Assembly: GCF_000172975.1 (NCBI RefSeq)
Contig: NZ_ABTR02000001.1
Coordinates: 1,030,501 to 1,094,500, forward strand
From: Dethiosulfovibrio peptidovorans DSM 11002
GTDB taxonomy: Bacteria > Synergistota > Synergistia > Synergistales > Dethiosulfovibrionaceae
Reading direction: 5' to 3'
Length of the DNA: 64,000 nt
Made by a program: the position numbers and the translations under genes. The notes under the pieces were generated by a model that saw nothing but the letters and a program-made list of their open reading frames with translations, had not been told where the DNA came from and searched no databases. Position 1 is the stretch's first letter, and each line of letters opens with the position of its first letter. Positions 43,676 through 53,366 of this stretch are shown piece after piece.

Positions 43676-44418
43676 TACTGGACCGCATAGTCGCCAGGAA
43701 GGCGGAGGAGGTGGCGGCCCTGACCGCTCCCAGAAAATCCCTCTTCGAGGCCCTGACGGTTTCGGGAATGTCCGTTATAGGGGAGATAAAAAGAGGATCC
43801 CCCAGCAAGGGGGCCTTCGCCCCGGACGCCGATCTTCCGGCAAAGGTGGAGGCCTACGAGAGGGGCGGAGTCGCCGCACTGTCCATACTGACCGACAGGG
43901 ACTTCTTTCTGGGAGGCGAGGATGTGCTGTGCTCCCTCCGCTCCGGGACGGAGCTGCCCATACTTCGGAAGGATTTTCTTATCCATCCGGTTCAACTGGA
44001 ACAGAGCCGCCTCATAGGGGCCGACGCCGTGCTGCTCATAGCGGCCATACTTCCCGGAGACGGGCTGAAGAATATGATATCCCATACGGCGAAACTCGGC
44101 ATGGAGCCTCTGGTGGAGGTCCACGACGAAAAAGAACTGCATAGAGCACTGGAGGCCGACGCGAAAATAGTGGGCATCAACAACAGGGATCTGAGGGACT
44201 TCTCCGTGGACCTCTCCGTCTCGGAGCGGCTTATCGGAGAGATGACCCGCCTCGGTGCCAGAGACGGCCGTGTAGTCGTTGCCGAGAGCGGCATAGGCTC
44301 CGGCGAGGATACGAAAAGGCTGAAGGCCGCCGGGGTGGACGCCGTTCTGGTGGGAGAGGCGCTTATGCGGTCCGACGATCCGGCCTCGATTGTCGCCGAG
44401 CTGAGGGGAGCGCCGTGA
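43672..44418 (+). CDS. trpC: Indole-3-glycerol phosphate synthase
   Basis: A 248-residue TIM barrel. EIKRGSPSKGAF gives the catalytic Lys and phosphate-binding start; LSILTDRDFFLGG, LRKDFLIHPVQLEQSRLIGADAVLLI (cut here to its parts: LRKDFLI and the Glu-containing strand), GINNRDLRDF and VAESGIGSGEDTKRL follow in order. GTG 43672 overlaps the trpD stop (GTGA). It is not fused to TrpF, which follows as a separate gene. Confidence 0.95.
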   Translation: MILDRIVARKAEEVAALTAPRKSLFEALTVSGMSVIGEIKRGSPSKGAFAPDADLPAKVEAYERGGVAALSILTDRDFFLGGEDVLCSLRSGTELPILRKDFLIHPVQLEQSRLIGADAVLLIAAILPGDGLKNMISHTAKLGMEPLVEVHDEKELHRALEADAKIVGINNRDLRDFSVDLSVSERLIGEMTRLGARDGRVVVAESGIGSGEDTKRLKAAGVDAVLVGEALMRSDDPASIVAELRGAP

Positions 44419-45038
44419 AGATCAAGATATGCGGCCTGACCCGCAGGGAAGACGTGGAGACGGCCCTTTCCCTGGGGGTGGATGCCCTGGGATTCATACT
44501 GGCGGACAGCCCTAGAAAAGTTTCCCTGGAGGACGTGTCGAGTCTCGTCGAAGGGCTGCCTCCCTTTTCGTCTACCGTCGCGGTGGTGGCGAACCCGTCC
44601 GATTCGGATCTGAGAGAGATAGTCTCCAGCCGCCTTTTCGACTGCGTTCAGTTTCACGGTTCCGAGAGCCCCGAGATCGTGGCTTCGGTGCCGATCAGGA
44701 CGATCAAGGCCTTCGGCATAGCCTCGAAAGAGGACCTGGACGAGGCCCTGTCCTACGGCGGGGGGGACTGGCTTCTGCTGGACGGCAGGGTCGGCCGGGC
44801 CACCGGAGGAACAGGCCGTCCCTTCGACTGGAAGATACTTCGAGGCAGGCAAATAGGCCGACCATGGATACTGGCGGGAGGACTCGGGCCGGACAATCTG
44901 GAAAAGGCGGTCTGGACGACAACACCTCCGGCGGTGGATCTGAACAGCGCCCTGGAGACTGCCCCGGGAATAAAGGACGGAAATAGGATGGCTCGGGCGG
45001 TCGAGATCGTCAGGGGCCTTGAGGGAGAGGAGCTGTAA
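44415..45038 (+). CDS. trpF: Phosphoribosylanthranilate isomerase
   Basis: A 207-residue TIM barrel with the N-terminal [15 protein letters not shown] (catalytic Cys), [35 protein letters not shown] (catalytic Asp) and [16 protein letters not shown]. The usual VDVSSGVE near the C terminus reads [16 protein letters not shown], a modest deviation. GTG 44415 overlaps the trpC stop. Confidence 0.95.
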   Translation: MKIKICGLTRREDVETALSLGVDALGFILADSPRKVSLEDVSSLVEGLPPFSSTVAVVANPSDSDLREIVSSRLFDCVQFHGSESPEIVASVPIRTIKAFGIASKEDLDEALSYGGGDWLLLDGRVGRATGGTGRPFDWKILRGRQIGRPWILAGGLGPDNLEKAVWTTTPPAVDLNSALETAPGIKDGNRMARAVEIVRGLEGEEL

Positions 45039-45040
45039 TC

Positions 45041-46228
45041 ATGAATAAAAAAGGATATTTCGGCCCATACGGCGGTCGCTACGTGCCGGAGACGCTTTTT
45101 CCGGCCCTGGAGGAACTGGACCGAGCCTATCAGGAGGTGCGGACCGACGGCGATTTTCAGGAGGAGCTTAAGTTACTGCTGAACAAATACAGCGGTCGCC
45201 CCACGCCTCTGTACTACGCCGAGAGGCTTTCCGACGCCCTGGGCGCAAAAATCTACCTCAAGAGGGAGGACCTGAACCACACGGGAGCCCACAAGATAAA
45301 CAACGCCCTGGGCCAGGCACTCATAGCCCGCCGCCTGGGCAAGAAGCGGATAATAGCCGAGACCGGAGCGGGACAGCACGGTGTCGCCAGCGCCACCGCC
45401 GCCGCCAGATTCGGCATGGAATGCACCGTCTTCATGGGCGAGCTGGACATAGAGAGACAGAGGATGAACGTTGACCGAATGAGGCTACTCGGCGCCGAGG
45501 TGGTCCCGGTATCCTCGGGAAACAAGACCCTGAAGGACGCCACCAACGAGGCCATACGCCATTGGGTCGCCCACGTGGAGGACTGCCACTACATCATAGG
45601 CTCGGTCGTCGGCCCCCATCCTTATCCGTCCATGGTCCGAGATTTCCAGAGGATCATAGGCGACGAGACCAAAGAGCAGATCATGGCCGACGAGGGACGT
45701 CTGCCCGACGTCGTCGTGGCCTGCGTGGGCGGGGGAAGCAACGCCATGGGAATCTTCTATCCCTTCGTGGAGGACGATTCGGTCCGCATGATAGGGGTCG
45801 AGGCGGCGGGACACGGGGTAGAGACTGGAGAGCACGCCGTCACACTGTCGGAGGGCCGGGTCGGCGTCCTCCACGGCAGCAGATCCTATCTGCTCCAGAC
45901 CGACGACGGACAGGTCATAGAGCCCTACTCCCTATCGGCGGGGCTGGACTACCCCGGAGTGGGGCCCCAGCACAGCTTCTTCAAGGACAGCGGTAGGGTG
46001 GAGTACGTCTCCGTCACCGACGACCAGGCCGTGGCGGCATACGGCGAACTCTGTTCCCTGGAGGGGATAATACCGGCCCTGGAGAGCTCCCACGCTCTGG
46101 CCCAGGTCTCGGTTATGGCTCCGGAGCTGGACGAGGACACCATAGTGGTGGTGAACCTGTCCGGCCGGGGCGACAAGGACATGGACTCGGTGAGGCCGTT
46201 TCTTCTGAAGGAGGACGATCGGATATGA
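45041..46228 (+). CDS. trpB: Tryptophan synthase beta subunit
   Basis: A 395-residue PLP enzyme of the TrpB1 class joining indole and serine. [20 protein letters not shown] opens it; [18 protein letters not shown] holds the PLP Lys, [19 protein letters not shown] the catalytic Glu, and [15 protein letters not shown] the phosphate cup. [15 protein letters not shown] is the usual closing region. It begins 2 bases after trpF and overlaps trpA by 4. Confidence 0.98.
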   Translation: MNKKGYFGPYGGRYVPETLFPALEELDRAYQEVRTDGDFQEELKLLLNKYSGRPTPLYYAERLSDALGAKIYLKREDLNHTGAHKINNALGQALIARRLGKKRIIAETGAGQHGVASATAAARFGMECTVFMGELDIERQRMNVDRMRLLGAEVVPVSSGNKTLKDATNEAIRHWVAHVEDCHYIIGSVVGPHPYPSMVRDFQRIIGDETKEQIMADEGRLPDVVVACVGGGSNAMGIFYPFVEDDSVRMIGVEAAGHGVETGEHAVTLSEGRVGVLHGSRSYLLQTDDGQVIEPYSLSAGLDYPGVGPQHSFFKDSGRVEYVSVTDDQAVAAYGELCSLEGIIPALESSHALAQVSVMAPELDEDTIVVVNLSGRGDKDMDSVRPFLLKEDDRI

Positions 46229-47001
46229 GAGACCTTAAGGTGATTTTCGACGGGGGAACCGCTCTGATTCCCTTCGTGATGGCGGGAGACCCGGACCTGG
46301 AGACCACCGTCAGCCTGGTGGAGGCCATGGTTGAAGCCGGTGCCGACGCGGTTGAACTGGGCATGCCCTTTTCCGATCCGCTGGCGGACGGCCCGGTGAT
46401 ACAGGAGGCGGGGCAGAGGGCTTTGGCCTGTGGCACCACCCTGGAATCGGTGGTGAAAACCGCCGGAGAGATAGCCGGAAAGGTAGCTGTTCCGATCATA
46501 CTGATGGGATACTTCAATCCGATCATGTCCTACGGAGTGGACCGTTTCGCCTCAGACCTGGCAGACGCCGGTGTGGCGGCGGTGATAGTTCCCGACCTGC
46601 CATTCGACGAGGGAGACGAACTTCACCAGGCCCTTAAAAGTCGCGGCGTGACCCCTATACTCATGGTCTCCCCCAACATAGCCGACGACAGGTTGGCCGA
46701 GATAGGCAACAGGGCCGAGGGGTTCGTCTACTGCGTGTCCCTATTGGGGGTGACGGGTCAGGGAAGCCTTCACGAGGGAATGGAGGGCTATATCGAAAGG
46801 GTGAGGCGTAACGTATCGGTGCCTCTGGCGCTGGGGTTCGGAATAGACGGTCCGGAGAGGGCCGCACAGGTAGCCCCTCTGGTGGACGGCGTTGTGGTAG
46901 GAAGCGCCGTGGTGAAGGCGGTTCACCGCTCCGGCGGAGGCCCAAAGGGAGTGGCCTGCGGAGCGAAACTGATAGGTGAGATAGCCTCGGCTATTGGGTA
47001 G
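46225..47001 (+). CDS. trpA: Tryptophan synthase alpha subunit
   Basis: A 258-residue barrel that cleaves indole-3-glycerol phosphate. [21 protein letters not shown] contains the first catalytic acid (Glu) and [18 protein letters not shown] the second (Asp). [12 protein letters not shown] and [16 protein letters not shown] complete the phosphate site. It is the last gene of the trp operon; no convincing terminator follows, only weak T-rich hairpins between 47015 and 47080. Confidence 0.97.
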   Translation: MRDLKVIFDGGTALIPFVMAGDPDLETTVSLVEAMVEAGADAVELGMPFSDPLADGPVIQEAGQRALACGTTLESVVKTAGEIAGKVAVPIILMGYFNPIMSYGVDRFASDLADAGVAAVIVPDLPFDEGDELHQALKSRGVTPILMVSPNIADDRLAEIGNRAEGFVYCVSLLGVTGQGSLHEGMEGYIERVRRNVSVPLALGFGIDGPERAAQVAPLVDGVVVGSAVVKAVHRSGGGPKGVACGAKLIGEIASAIG

Positions 47002-47290
47002 ACCTTTGTTCAACAAGAGCATAATTAAGCTCGATATTTTTAACTGATTCTGGCACAAAAAACGACTTTTTGTCGATAGAATTGCTGATATCGATTAAAT
47101 AAACGACGCTATATTTTTTTGAGATGTGTTTGACGTGCAAGAGGTGGGGACTATGCTAAATGGCAGAAGCCCTACCTCTTGGTTTGTTTTGTGCAACAGT
47201 GATATCATCATAATCGGTTAAGCGGACAGCTATCTATAATCGTGTCTGATCGACGGCGTGGGGCTAATAAAACGGGAAAGAGGTGGGATT
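47002..47290. other. AT-rich intergenic region before the restriction island
   Basis: About 290 bases, noticeably more AT-rich than the trp operon. Small inverted repeats such as CGACTTTTTGTCG occur, but I see no gene, tRNA or clear attachment site. The change in base composition marks the edge of the acquired segment. Confidence 0.5.
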
Positions 47291-47766
47291 ATGAATGACG
47301 ATATAATCCTCTATAATACCCCGGAAGGAAATAAGAAAATCGGCGTTTTGTTTCACGACGAAAATTTCTGGCTGACACAGAAAGCGTTGGCTGAACTGTT
47401 CAATGTAAAGATACCGGCTATCAGCAAGCATCTAAAAAATATCTTTGTCTCCGGTGAACTGAACGAGGAAGCAGTTGTTTCCATTTTGGAAACAACTGCC
47501 GCCGACGGTAAGAACTACAGCACAAAATATTATAATCTTGACGCCATTATCGCCGTAGGATACCGGGTCAGCAGCTATGAGGCCACCCAGTTTCGTATCT
47601 GGGCGACCAAAACCCTGAAGGAATTCACCATCAAGGGCACTCAAGGTTGAAGGCCGAGCAGGAATACGACGTATATAGAGAGAGACAGGACCGGGAGTTC
47701 GTATCGGACTTCGATCGGGAAATAAAGCGCATTCGAGATGCACAAGAAAGAGACGACAACCTATAG
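47291..47766 (+). pseudogene. RhuM-family protein with internal deletion
   Basis: ATG 47291 (GAGGTGGG upstream) starts NDDIILYNTPEGNKKIGVLF, then WLTQKALAELFNVKIPAISKHL, YNLDAIIAVGYRVSS and FRIWATKTLKEFTIKG, the DNA-binding N domain of RhuM/virulence proteins found beside type I restriction genes. The frame ends at 47650, but the +1 frame continues as [20 protein letters not shown] to TAG 47766, which is the RhuM C terminus. About half of the expected 330 residues is missing between the two parts. Confidence 0.75.
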
Positions 47767-47792
47767 CTAATAGATGGGAAAGAGGGAGAAAT

Positions 47793-48506
47793 ATGGCGGA
47801 AAAAAAGACGAACGGCGCCAACCTTGGCTTTGAGAATCAGTTGTGGGCCGCTGCCGACAAGCTTCGGGGACATATGGACGCTTCGGAGTATAAACACGTG
47901 GTTCTGGGTTTGATCTTTCTCAAATACATCTCCGATGCCTTCCAGAGCAAGTACGCCGAGTTGGAGGCCATGAAGGAAACCGACTACACTGACCCGGAGG
48001 ACCGGGACGAATACGCGGCGGCCAACATCTTCTGGGTTCCCCAAGAGGCCCGCTGGAAAAGGCTACAGAACAGCGCTAAGCAACCGACCATAGGAAAGGT
48101 AGTAGACGACGCTATGGTGGCTATAGAGAAGGAAAACCCGACCCTCAAGGGAGTTCTTCCCAAAGACTACTCACGTCCTTCGCTGGATAAATACCGTCTA
48201 GGGGAGCTAATCGACATAATCGGCAAGATAGGGCTTGGAGACGATGAATCCCGATCAAAAGACGTTCTCGGCAGAGTATACGAGTATTTCCTCGGTCGTT
48301 TCGCCGCAGCCGAGGGCAAAGGTGGCGGGGAATTTTACACCCCTCGATGTGTGGTTAAACTGCTTGTCGGGATGATAGAGCCCTACAAGGGAAGGGTGTA
48401 CGACCCGTGCTGTGGCTCCGGCGGCATGTTCGTTCAAAGCGAGCGTTTCGTCGAAGAGCGAGGCGGTCGCCTGGGCGACATCGCCATATACGGTCAGGAA
48501 TCGTAA
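47793..48506 (+). pseudogene. hsdM: Type I restriction methylase subunit, N-terminal part
   Basis: A 237-residue fragment of a protein normally around 500 residues. The N-terminal helical bundle ([32 protein letters not shown]) and SAM-binding motif I ([15 protein letters not shown]) are intact. The frame stops at GQES just before the expected catalytic NPPF motif, exactly where the 61-bp hairpin at 48503 begins, so target adenine methylation cannot occur. GGGAGAA precedes the ATG. Confidence 0.88.
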
Positions 48507-48563
48507 CTATTCAGTCCCCCTGCTGATTTAGGAGCTAAATCCGCAGGGGGACTGAATAGTTAC
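48503..48563. repeat. 61-bp near-perfect hairpin at the hsdM/hsdS junction
   Basis: Twenty-nine-base arms (48503-48531 and 48535-48563) with one mismatch and a GAG loop; the arms include TTCAGTCCCCCTGC and GATTTAG. It supplies the TAA that ends hsdM and takes the place of about 250 codons of hsdM plus the front of hsdS. It has no coding capacity. Confidence 0.9.
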
Positions 48564-48592
48564 CTTTTATCTGGTGTGGGGGTCCCGCTTGG

Positions 48593-48946
48593 TTGAATCA
48601 ACATATCTTTCGTGTTCTTCCTCATAAAAAAATCGAAAAGCACTTTATCTTTTACCTTCTAAAATCTATGCGCTCCTTGCTTGCTGAAATTGCGAGAAAT
48701 AAACAGACTACGGGGCTCGGGCACTTTACTGGACGAGATATGAAGCAAATCTTGGTTGTACAGCCACCTGAAGACATTCTTGCTATGTTTAATAATTCTG
48801 TGGGGTCTATTTTTGATCGATGGTATGAAAATTTTTTTGAGTCAAAATATCTCGCCTCCCTTCGAGATACCCTGCTTCCCAAGCTTATCTCCGGAGAACT
48901 GCGAGTCCCCGATGCGGAGAGGTTTGTCGAAGAGGCCGGGTTATGA
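48593..48946 (+). pseudogene. hsdS: Type I restriction specificity subunit, C-terminal part
   Basis: About 117 residues from a possible TTG start: NQHIFRVLPHKKIEKHFIFYLL, then KQTTGLGHFTGRDMKQILVVQPP and the C-terminal conserved helix LASLRDTLLPKLISGEL. This is the end of the second target-recognition domain and the distal helix of HsdS. The first recognition domain and central helix are lost. Base composition is more AT-rich than flanking genes, usual for hsdS. Confidence 0.82.
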
Positions 48947-48973
48947 CCATCGACGTCGTAAGGGGGAAAGACG

Positions 48974-51900
48974 ATGAATAAAACCTCGGAAAACGCCTTA
49001 GAGCAGACCACACTGGAATGGTTTTCCTCGTTAGGTTGGAAAACCGCATTCGGGCCGGACATCGGTCCCGATGGTCCAGCCTGTGAGCGCCGGGGTTACG
49101 ATCAGGTCGTCCTTGTCGGAAGGCTTCAGGCCGCCCTTGAGAACATCAACCCTCACCTCTCCGCCGACGCCGTCGAGGAGGCGGTCAGGAAAATCACTCT
49201 AACCGAATCTCCCAGCCTGATCGAGAATAACCGTCGTTTCCATCGTATGCTCACCGATGGGGTGGACGTGTCCTATATGCAGGACGGTATCGAGGTTCAC
49301 GATAAGGTATGGCTTCTCGATCTCGAGGATCTGGAGGACAACGACTGGCTAGCGGTCGACCAGTTTACCGTCGTCGAGGATCGCAGAAACCGACGGCCCG
49401 ATGTGGTTATTTTCGTGAATGGCTTGCCTCTTAGCGTCATCGAGCTCAAAAACCCTGCGGACGAGAAGGCCACCATCCGTCATGCCTTCAACCAGCTCCA
49501 GACCTATAAAAAGGATATCCCGAGCCTGTTTATCTACAACGAAATGCTTATCATATCCGATGGGTTGGAGGCCCGAAGCGGAACTCTCTCCAGCGGGTGG
49601 GACCGGTTCACTCCGTGGCGCACCGTAGACGGCGAAGATGTCGCTCCTCGAGGTTCTCTGGAGCTTCTATCGTCAAAAAAACGGCGGCCTATCACCAGTT
49701 TCATGCGGTGAATAAAGCGGTCAAATGCACTCTGTCAGCCTGCGGTATCGATGGTAATCCCAACCTGCTGTACGCTCGCTTCCCGGAACACGACGCCAAT
49801 AACCCTTTTAAACTGCGTGGGCTCAGGGTATCCTCCGGTTCTGGATCCGCTCATTTCGGCGGTCGCCGTATCGGGGTGATCTGGCATACCCAGGGAAGCG
49901 GCAAGAGCCTTTTGATGGCCTTTTTCGCCGGTAAAATCATTCGCCACCCTGACATGGAAAACCCCACGTTGCTGGTGATAACCGACCGGAACGACCTGGA
50001 CGATCAGCTCTTCGGCACCTTTTCGTCCTGCCGTGACCTTTTGCGGCAGACACCGGCTCAGGCCGAGAGTCGGGAGCATCTTCAGGAGCTTCTTCAGGTT
50101 TCCTCCGGTGGGGTTGTCTTTGCCACGATCCAGAAGTTTTTGCCCGGAGGAAAGGGGCAGCGATACCCTGAGCTATCCAGTCGCCGGAATATCGTGGTTA
50201 TCGCCGACGAGGCTCATCGCAGTCAGTACGACTTCATCGATGGATTTGCACGGCACATGCATGACGCTCTACCTAACGCTTCTTTCATCGGGTTTACCGG
50301 CACCCCTATCGAACGAGGTGACCGTAGCACTCCGGCGGTCTTCGGCGACTACATCGATAAATACGACATTTTGAGGGCGGTGGAGGATGGCGCAACCGTA
50401 CCTATCTTCTATGAGAGCAGGCTCGCGAAGATAGAACTGAGAGAAGAGGAAAAACCGACTATAGATCCGGAGTTTGAGGAGATCACCGAGGGAGAGGAAG
50501 AGTCCTACAAACAAAAGCTCCGCACCAAGTGGGCCGCCCTCGAGGCGATGGTAGGGACGGAAAAGCGAATCGCACTTGTCGCTGAGGATTTGGTAGGCCA
50601 TTTTGATGCCAGGCTTCAGGTTTTGGACGGCAAGGCTATGGTGGTCTGTATGAGTCGCCGAATTTGTGTGGAGATGTACGATGCTATCGTAAAGCTTCGC
50701 CCCGATTGGCACAGCGAGGACGACGATAAAGGCGTAGTCAAGATCGTCATGTCCGGTTCCGCATCGGATTGCGCCGAATGGCAGCCCCATATTCGGAGTA
50801 AAATTCAGCGCGAGGCTCTGGCAAAGAGATTCAAGGATCCGTGCGATCCTATGAAAGTGGCTATAGTTCGGGATATGTGGCTGACGGGCTTTGACTGCCC
50901 CTCCCTGCATACCATGTACGTCGACAAGCCGATGCGAGGGCACGGCCTTATGCAGGCCATAGCACGGGTCAACCGGGTGTTCAAGGATAAACCCGGTGGT
51001 CTGATCGTCGACTATATCGGTTTTGTGGAGCAGTTGAAACAAGCCCTGGTCGACTACACCGAAGCGGGCGGGCGAGGTAAGGCGGCCATCGATCAGGAAG
51101 AAGCCGTCCGAGTGATGTTGGAGAAATTCGATGTCGTTTCGTCCATGTATTACGGCTTCGACTACACCTCTTTCCTCGGGGCGGAACCGGCAAGGCGTAT
51201 CGCCGGTATCGCCGCCGCCATGGAGCACGTCCTTCAGCTGGATGACGGCAAAAAACGTTATCTGGCGGAGGTTAGCGCTCTCTCCAAGGCTTTTGCTCTC
51301 GCCGTGCCCCATGATGAAGCCCTTAAAATTCGTGACGACGTCGGGTTTTTCCAGGAGGTCCGATCCGGGCTGGCGAAAGCGACGGTGGAGGGCGAAGGAA
51401 AGAGCCCGGAGGAGATGGACACCGCTATTCGCCAGTTGATATCTAGGGCTGTTACGTCTAACGAGGTTATCGATATTTTCGATTCCGTCGGGCTGAAAAA
51501 ACCGGATATCTCGATTCTCTCCGATGATTTCCTTCAGGAGGTTCGGGAACTTCCTCACCGGAATCTGGCTGTGGAGCTGCTTAGAAAACTCCTGAACGAC
51601 GAGATAAGGGCAAGGTCCCGTAAAAACGTCGTCCAGGGGCGGTCCTTTGCGGAGATGTTGGAGAAGGCCATTCGAAAATATCAGAATCGAGCTATCGAGG
51701 CCGCACAGGTGATAGAGGAACTCATCAATTTGGCCAAGGATATGAGAGAGGCCCTGCGTCGTGGCGAAAGTCTGAACATGACCGACGATGAAGTCGCCTT
51801 CTACGATGCCCTTGAGGTAAACGACAGTGCAGTGAAGGTTATGGGGGATGACACGTTGAAGGCTATCGCCCATGAGTTGGTCGAGGCGGTTAGACGAAGC

Positions 51901-52065
51901 GTAAGCATAGACTGGGCTGTCAGAGAAAATGCCCGTGCCCAGATACGGGTTATCGTAAAAAGGATCCTGCGGAAATATAAATATCCGCCGGACAAACAGG
52001 AAAAAGCGACCCAGACCGTTCTAGAACAGGCGGAAGTCCTCTGCAAAGAGTGGGCTACTGCATAA
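48974..52065 (+). pseudogene. hsdR: Type I restriction endonuclease subunit, frameshifted
   Basis: Reading starts at ATG 48974 with EQTTLEWFSSLGWKTAFGPD and the nuclease core PDVVIFVNGLPLSVIELKNPAD (the D...ExK motif). Near 49665 the frame breaks after APRGSLEL and resumes in another frame at [12 protein letters not shown], with about 30 residues missing. The rest keeps the translocase motifs [31 protein letters not shown], and [17 protein letters not shown], and the C-terminal helical domain ending [14 protein letters not shown], to TAA at 52063-52065. The split separates nuclease from motor, so restriction should be dead. Confidence 0.88.
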
Positions 52066-52474
52066 GATAGAACTTATGAAGAGCCTTAAGGTGATCTTCC
52101 ACCGAGCTCTCACGGCGACGGTAACGTTCGATGATCGCAGTCTCGAAGGGCAGTTTACGGAGCTTCGGAACCTTCAGCTGCACCTCACCGGCTTTGGTCT
52201 GAAGCTTCCTGCTGTAATAGCCGGCACGGGTGTCCAGACGGTCCGGGGTACGTTCGTAACGACCGGCCTGGCAGATTGCGTCCGCCTCGGCATCCAGCAA
52301 CGAGTTCAGGGTATCCTCTACGGTTCCCTTTACTATCCGATCCAGATGGGAGCGAATCTCCTGTTCGTCGATCCTTATGATCTTGGAATCACCCTTTGTC
52401 TTCCCGGTGTTATCTGTGGTATCGTACATTTGCGGTAGCCCTCCCTCGGGACAATATGTTTTTGGCTTTGTCAC
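52055..52474 (-). pseudogene. IS256-family transposase, N-terminal fragment
   Basis: The 139-residue frame includes IRSHLDRIVKGTVEDTLNSL, then AGRYERTPDRLDTRAGYYSR, LQTKAGEVQLKVPKLR and AIIERYRRRESSVE, the conserved N-terminal region of IS256-type transposases. After SSVE the family sequence stops and a dozen unrelated residues follow to the end at HsdR. The DDE catalytic domain is absent (normal length about 400). The 5' end leads through AT-rich sequence to about 52540, where the helicase relic is cut. Confidence 0.85.
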
Positions 52475-52510
52475 CTAAAACATAACCCTTGTGGGGGCTA
52501 CTGCCAAGTT

Positions 52511-53230
52511 TTACCTCAAGTAAATGTGCGAAAGATATTGTACGTTATCCAACCATACATCGTGAAGGCTAGGCAGCGCTTTTTTGGGCCCTTTTGAAAG
52601 TCTAAGCCGGATCAGGCCGTCCAGCACCGTTGAGATCATTTCTCTGGTATGGTCCATGGCCGGGATCTCCGGCGGCTTTTCCCCCAAGGCCATAGAGCGA
52701 AGCACCCCGGGCAGGCTCTCCGCCAGATGTTCCATGGCCCTCTCCCCTTCCTCCGACAGGACGGGGATCCAGATCGCTTCCCAGGTCGAGTCACGCTGGA
52801 TCAGCGACGGAAGGTAGCTTTCCTGGGCTATGAGGTTTCCCACCAGCCGAAAGAGCCTGAGTCCCCAGTGAAGGGACCGGCCCAGGATGAGCCCAGTTCC
52901 CGGAGGAACCTCCAGCGAGTCCCGTTGGAAAAGGTCCTGGAGGTCCTGGGTTTTCAGGGGCAGTACGGAGAGGGAAAATGGAGCCAGAATGGTCTTCTTT
53001 CGCCGGTCCGGCTCGTCCCCCAGAAGTGGCGACGATGGAACAGGGACTGACCCTCTTGCTGGAAGCCATAAGGTCCGTTTTACGGCGGTCATTCGTCTAG
53101 AGGGCTGAAACAGCTCCCCCTGGACGAGGTGTTTCCGTAGGGTTGGGTCGGGGGATTGAGGTTTTTCCCTGGGTTCCTCTCTCCATAGATAGAAGGTCCG
53201 TTCACCGAAAGAAAGGTGGATTGCCCTCAT
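52511..53230 (-). pseudogene. SNF2-type helicase, N-terminal fragment
   Basis: Minus-strand frame from ATG 53230 (MRAIHLSFGERTFYLW). GTGLILGRSLHWGLRLFRLV, then QESYLPSLIQRDSTWEAIW and a helix ending in LPSLHDVWLDNV match, from memory, the N-terminal accessory domain (DUF3670-like) that precedes the motor of bacterial SNF2 helicases. After DVWLDNV, about 52540, the sequence becomes IS256-end DNA, and the helicase motor (Walker A/B) is missing. It is likely part of the same defence-gene island as the restriction genes. Confidence 0.55.
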
Positions 53231-53333
53231 AGAGATCAGCTCCGAACGTCTGGGATGTGGATCAGAGACATTGTAGCATCGGGGCCCAGTGTGAGGGAAA
53301 GGTGCGTTGCCAAGGGTCTCGTAGTAGTTACCT

Positions 53334-53366
53334 GCCCCGGAGTCATAGCACTCCGGGGCCTTTTTC
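53334..53366 (+). terminator. Terminator overlapping the 3' end of the GGDEF/HD-GYP gene
   Basis: GCCCCGGAGT pairs with ACTCCGGGGC (53334-53343 with 53350-53359) followed by CTTTTTC on the plus strand. The stem includes the stop codon region of the minus-strand gene. No plus-strand gene lies directly upstream, so it may guard against read-through. Confidence 0.65.

Noticed and set aside
47002-47290. tRNA or integrase attachment site at the island edge
   Set aside because: No cloverleaf, no integrase gene and no direct repeat with the far side of the island could be found by eye.
47793-48506. hsdM end as a recoding event
   Set aside because: The stop is TAA inside a palindrome, and what follows does not continue HsdM.
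50269-51873. Long minus-strand frame opposite hsdR
   Set aside because: The plus strand carries unmistakable HsdR translocase motifs; the antisense translation has no recognisable domain.
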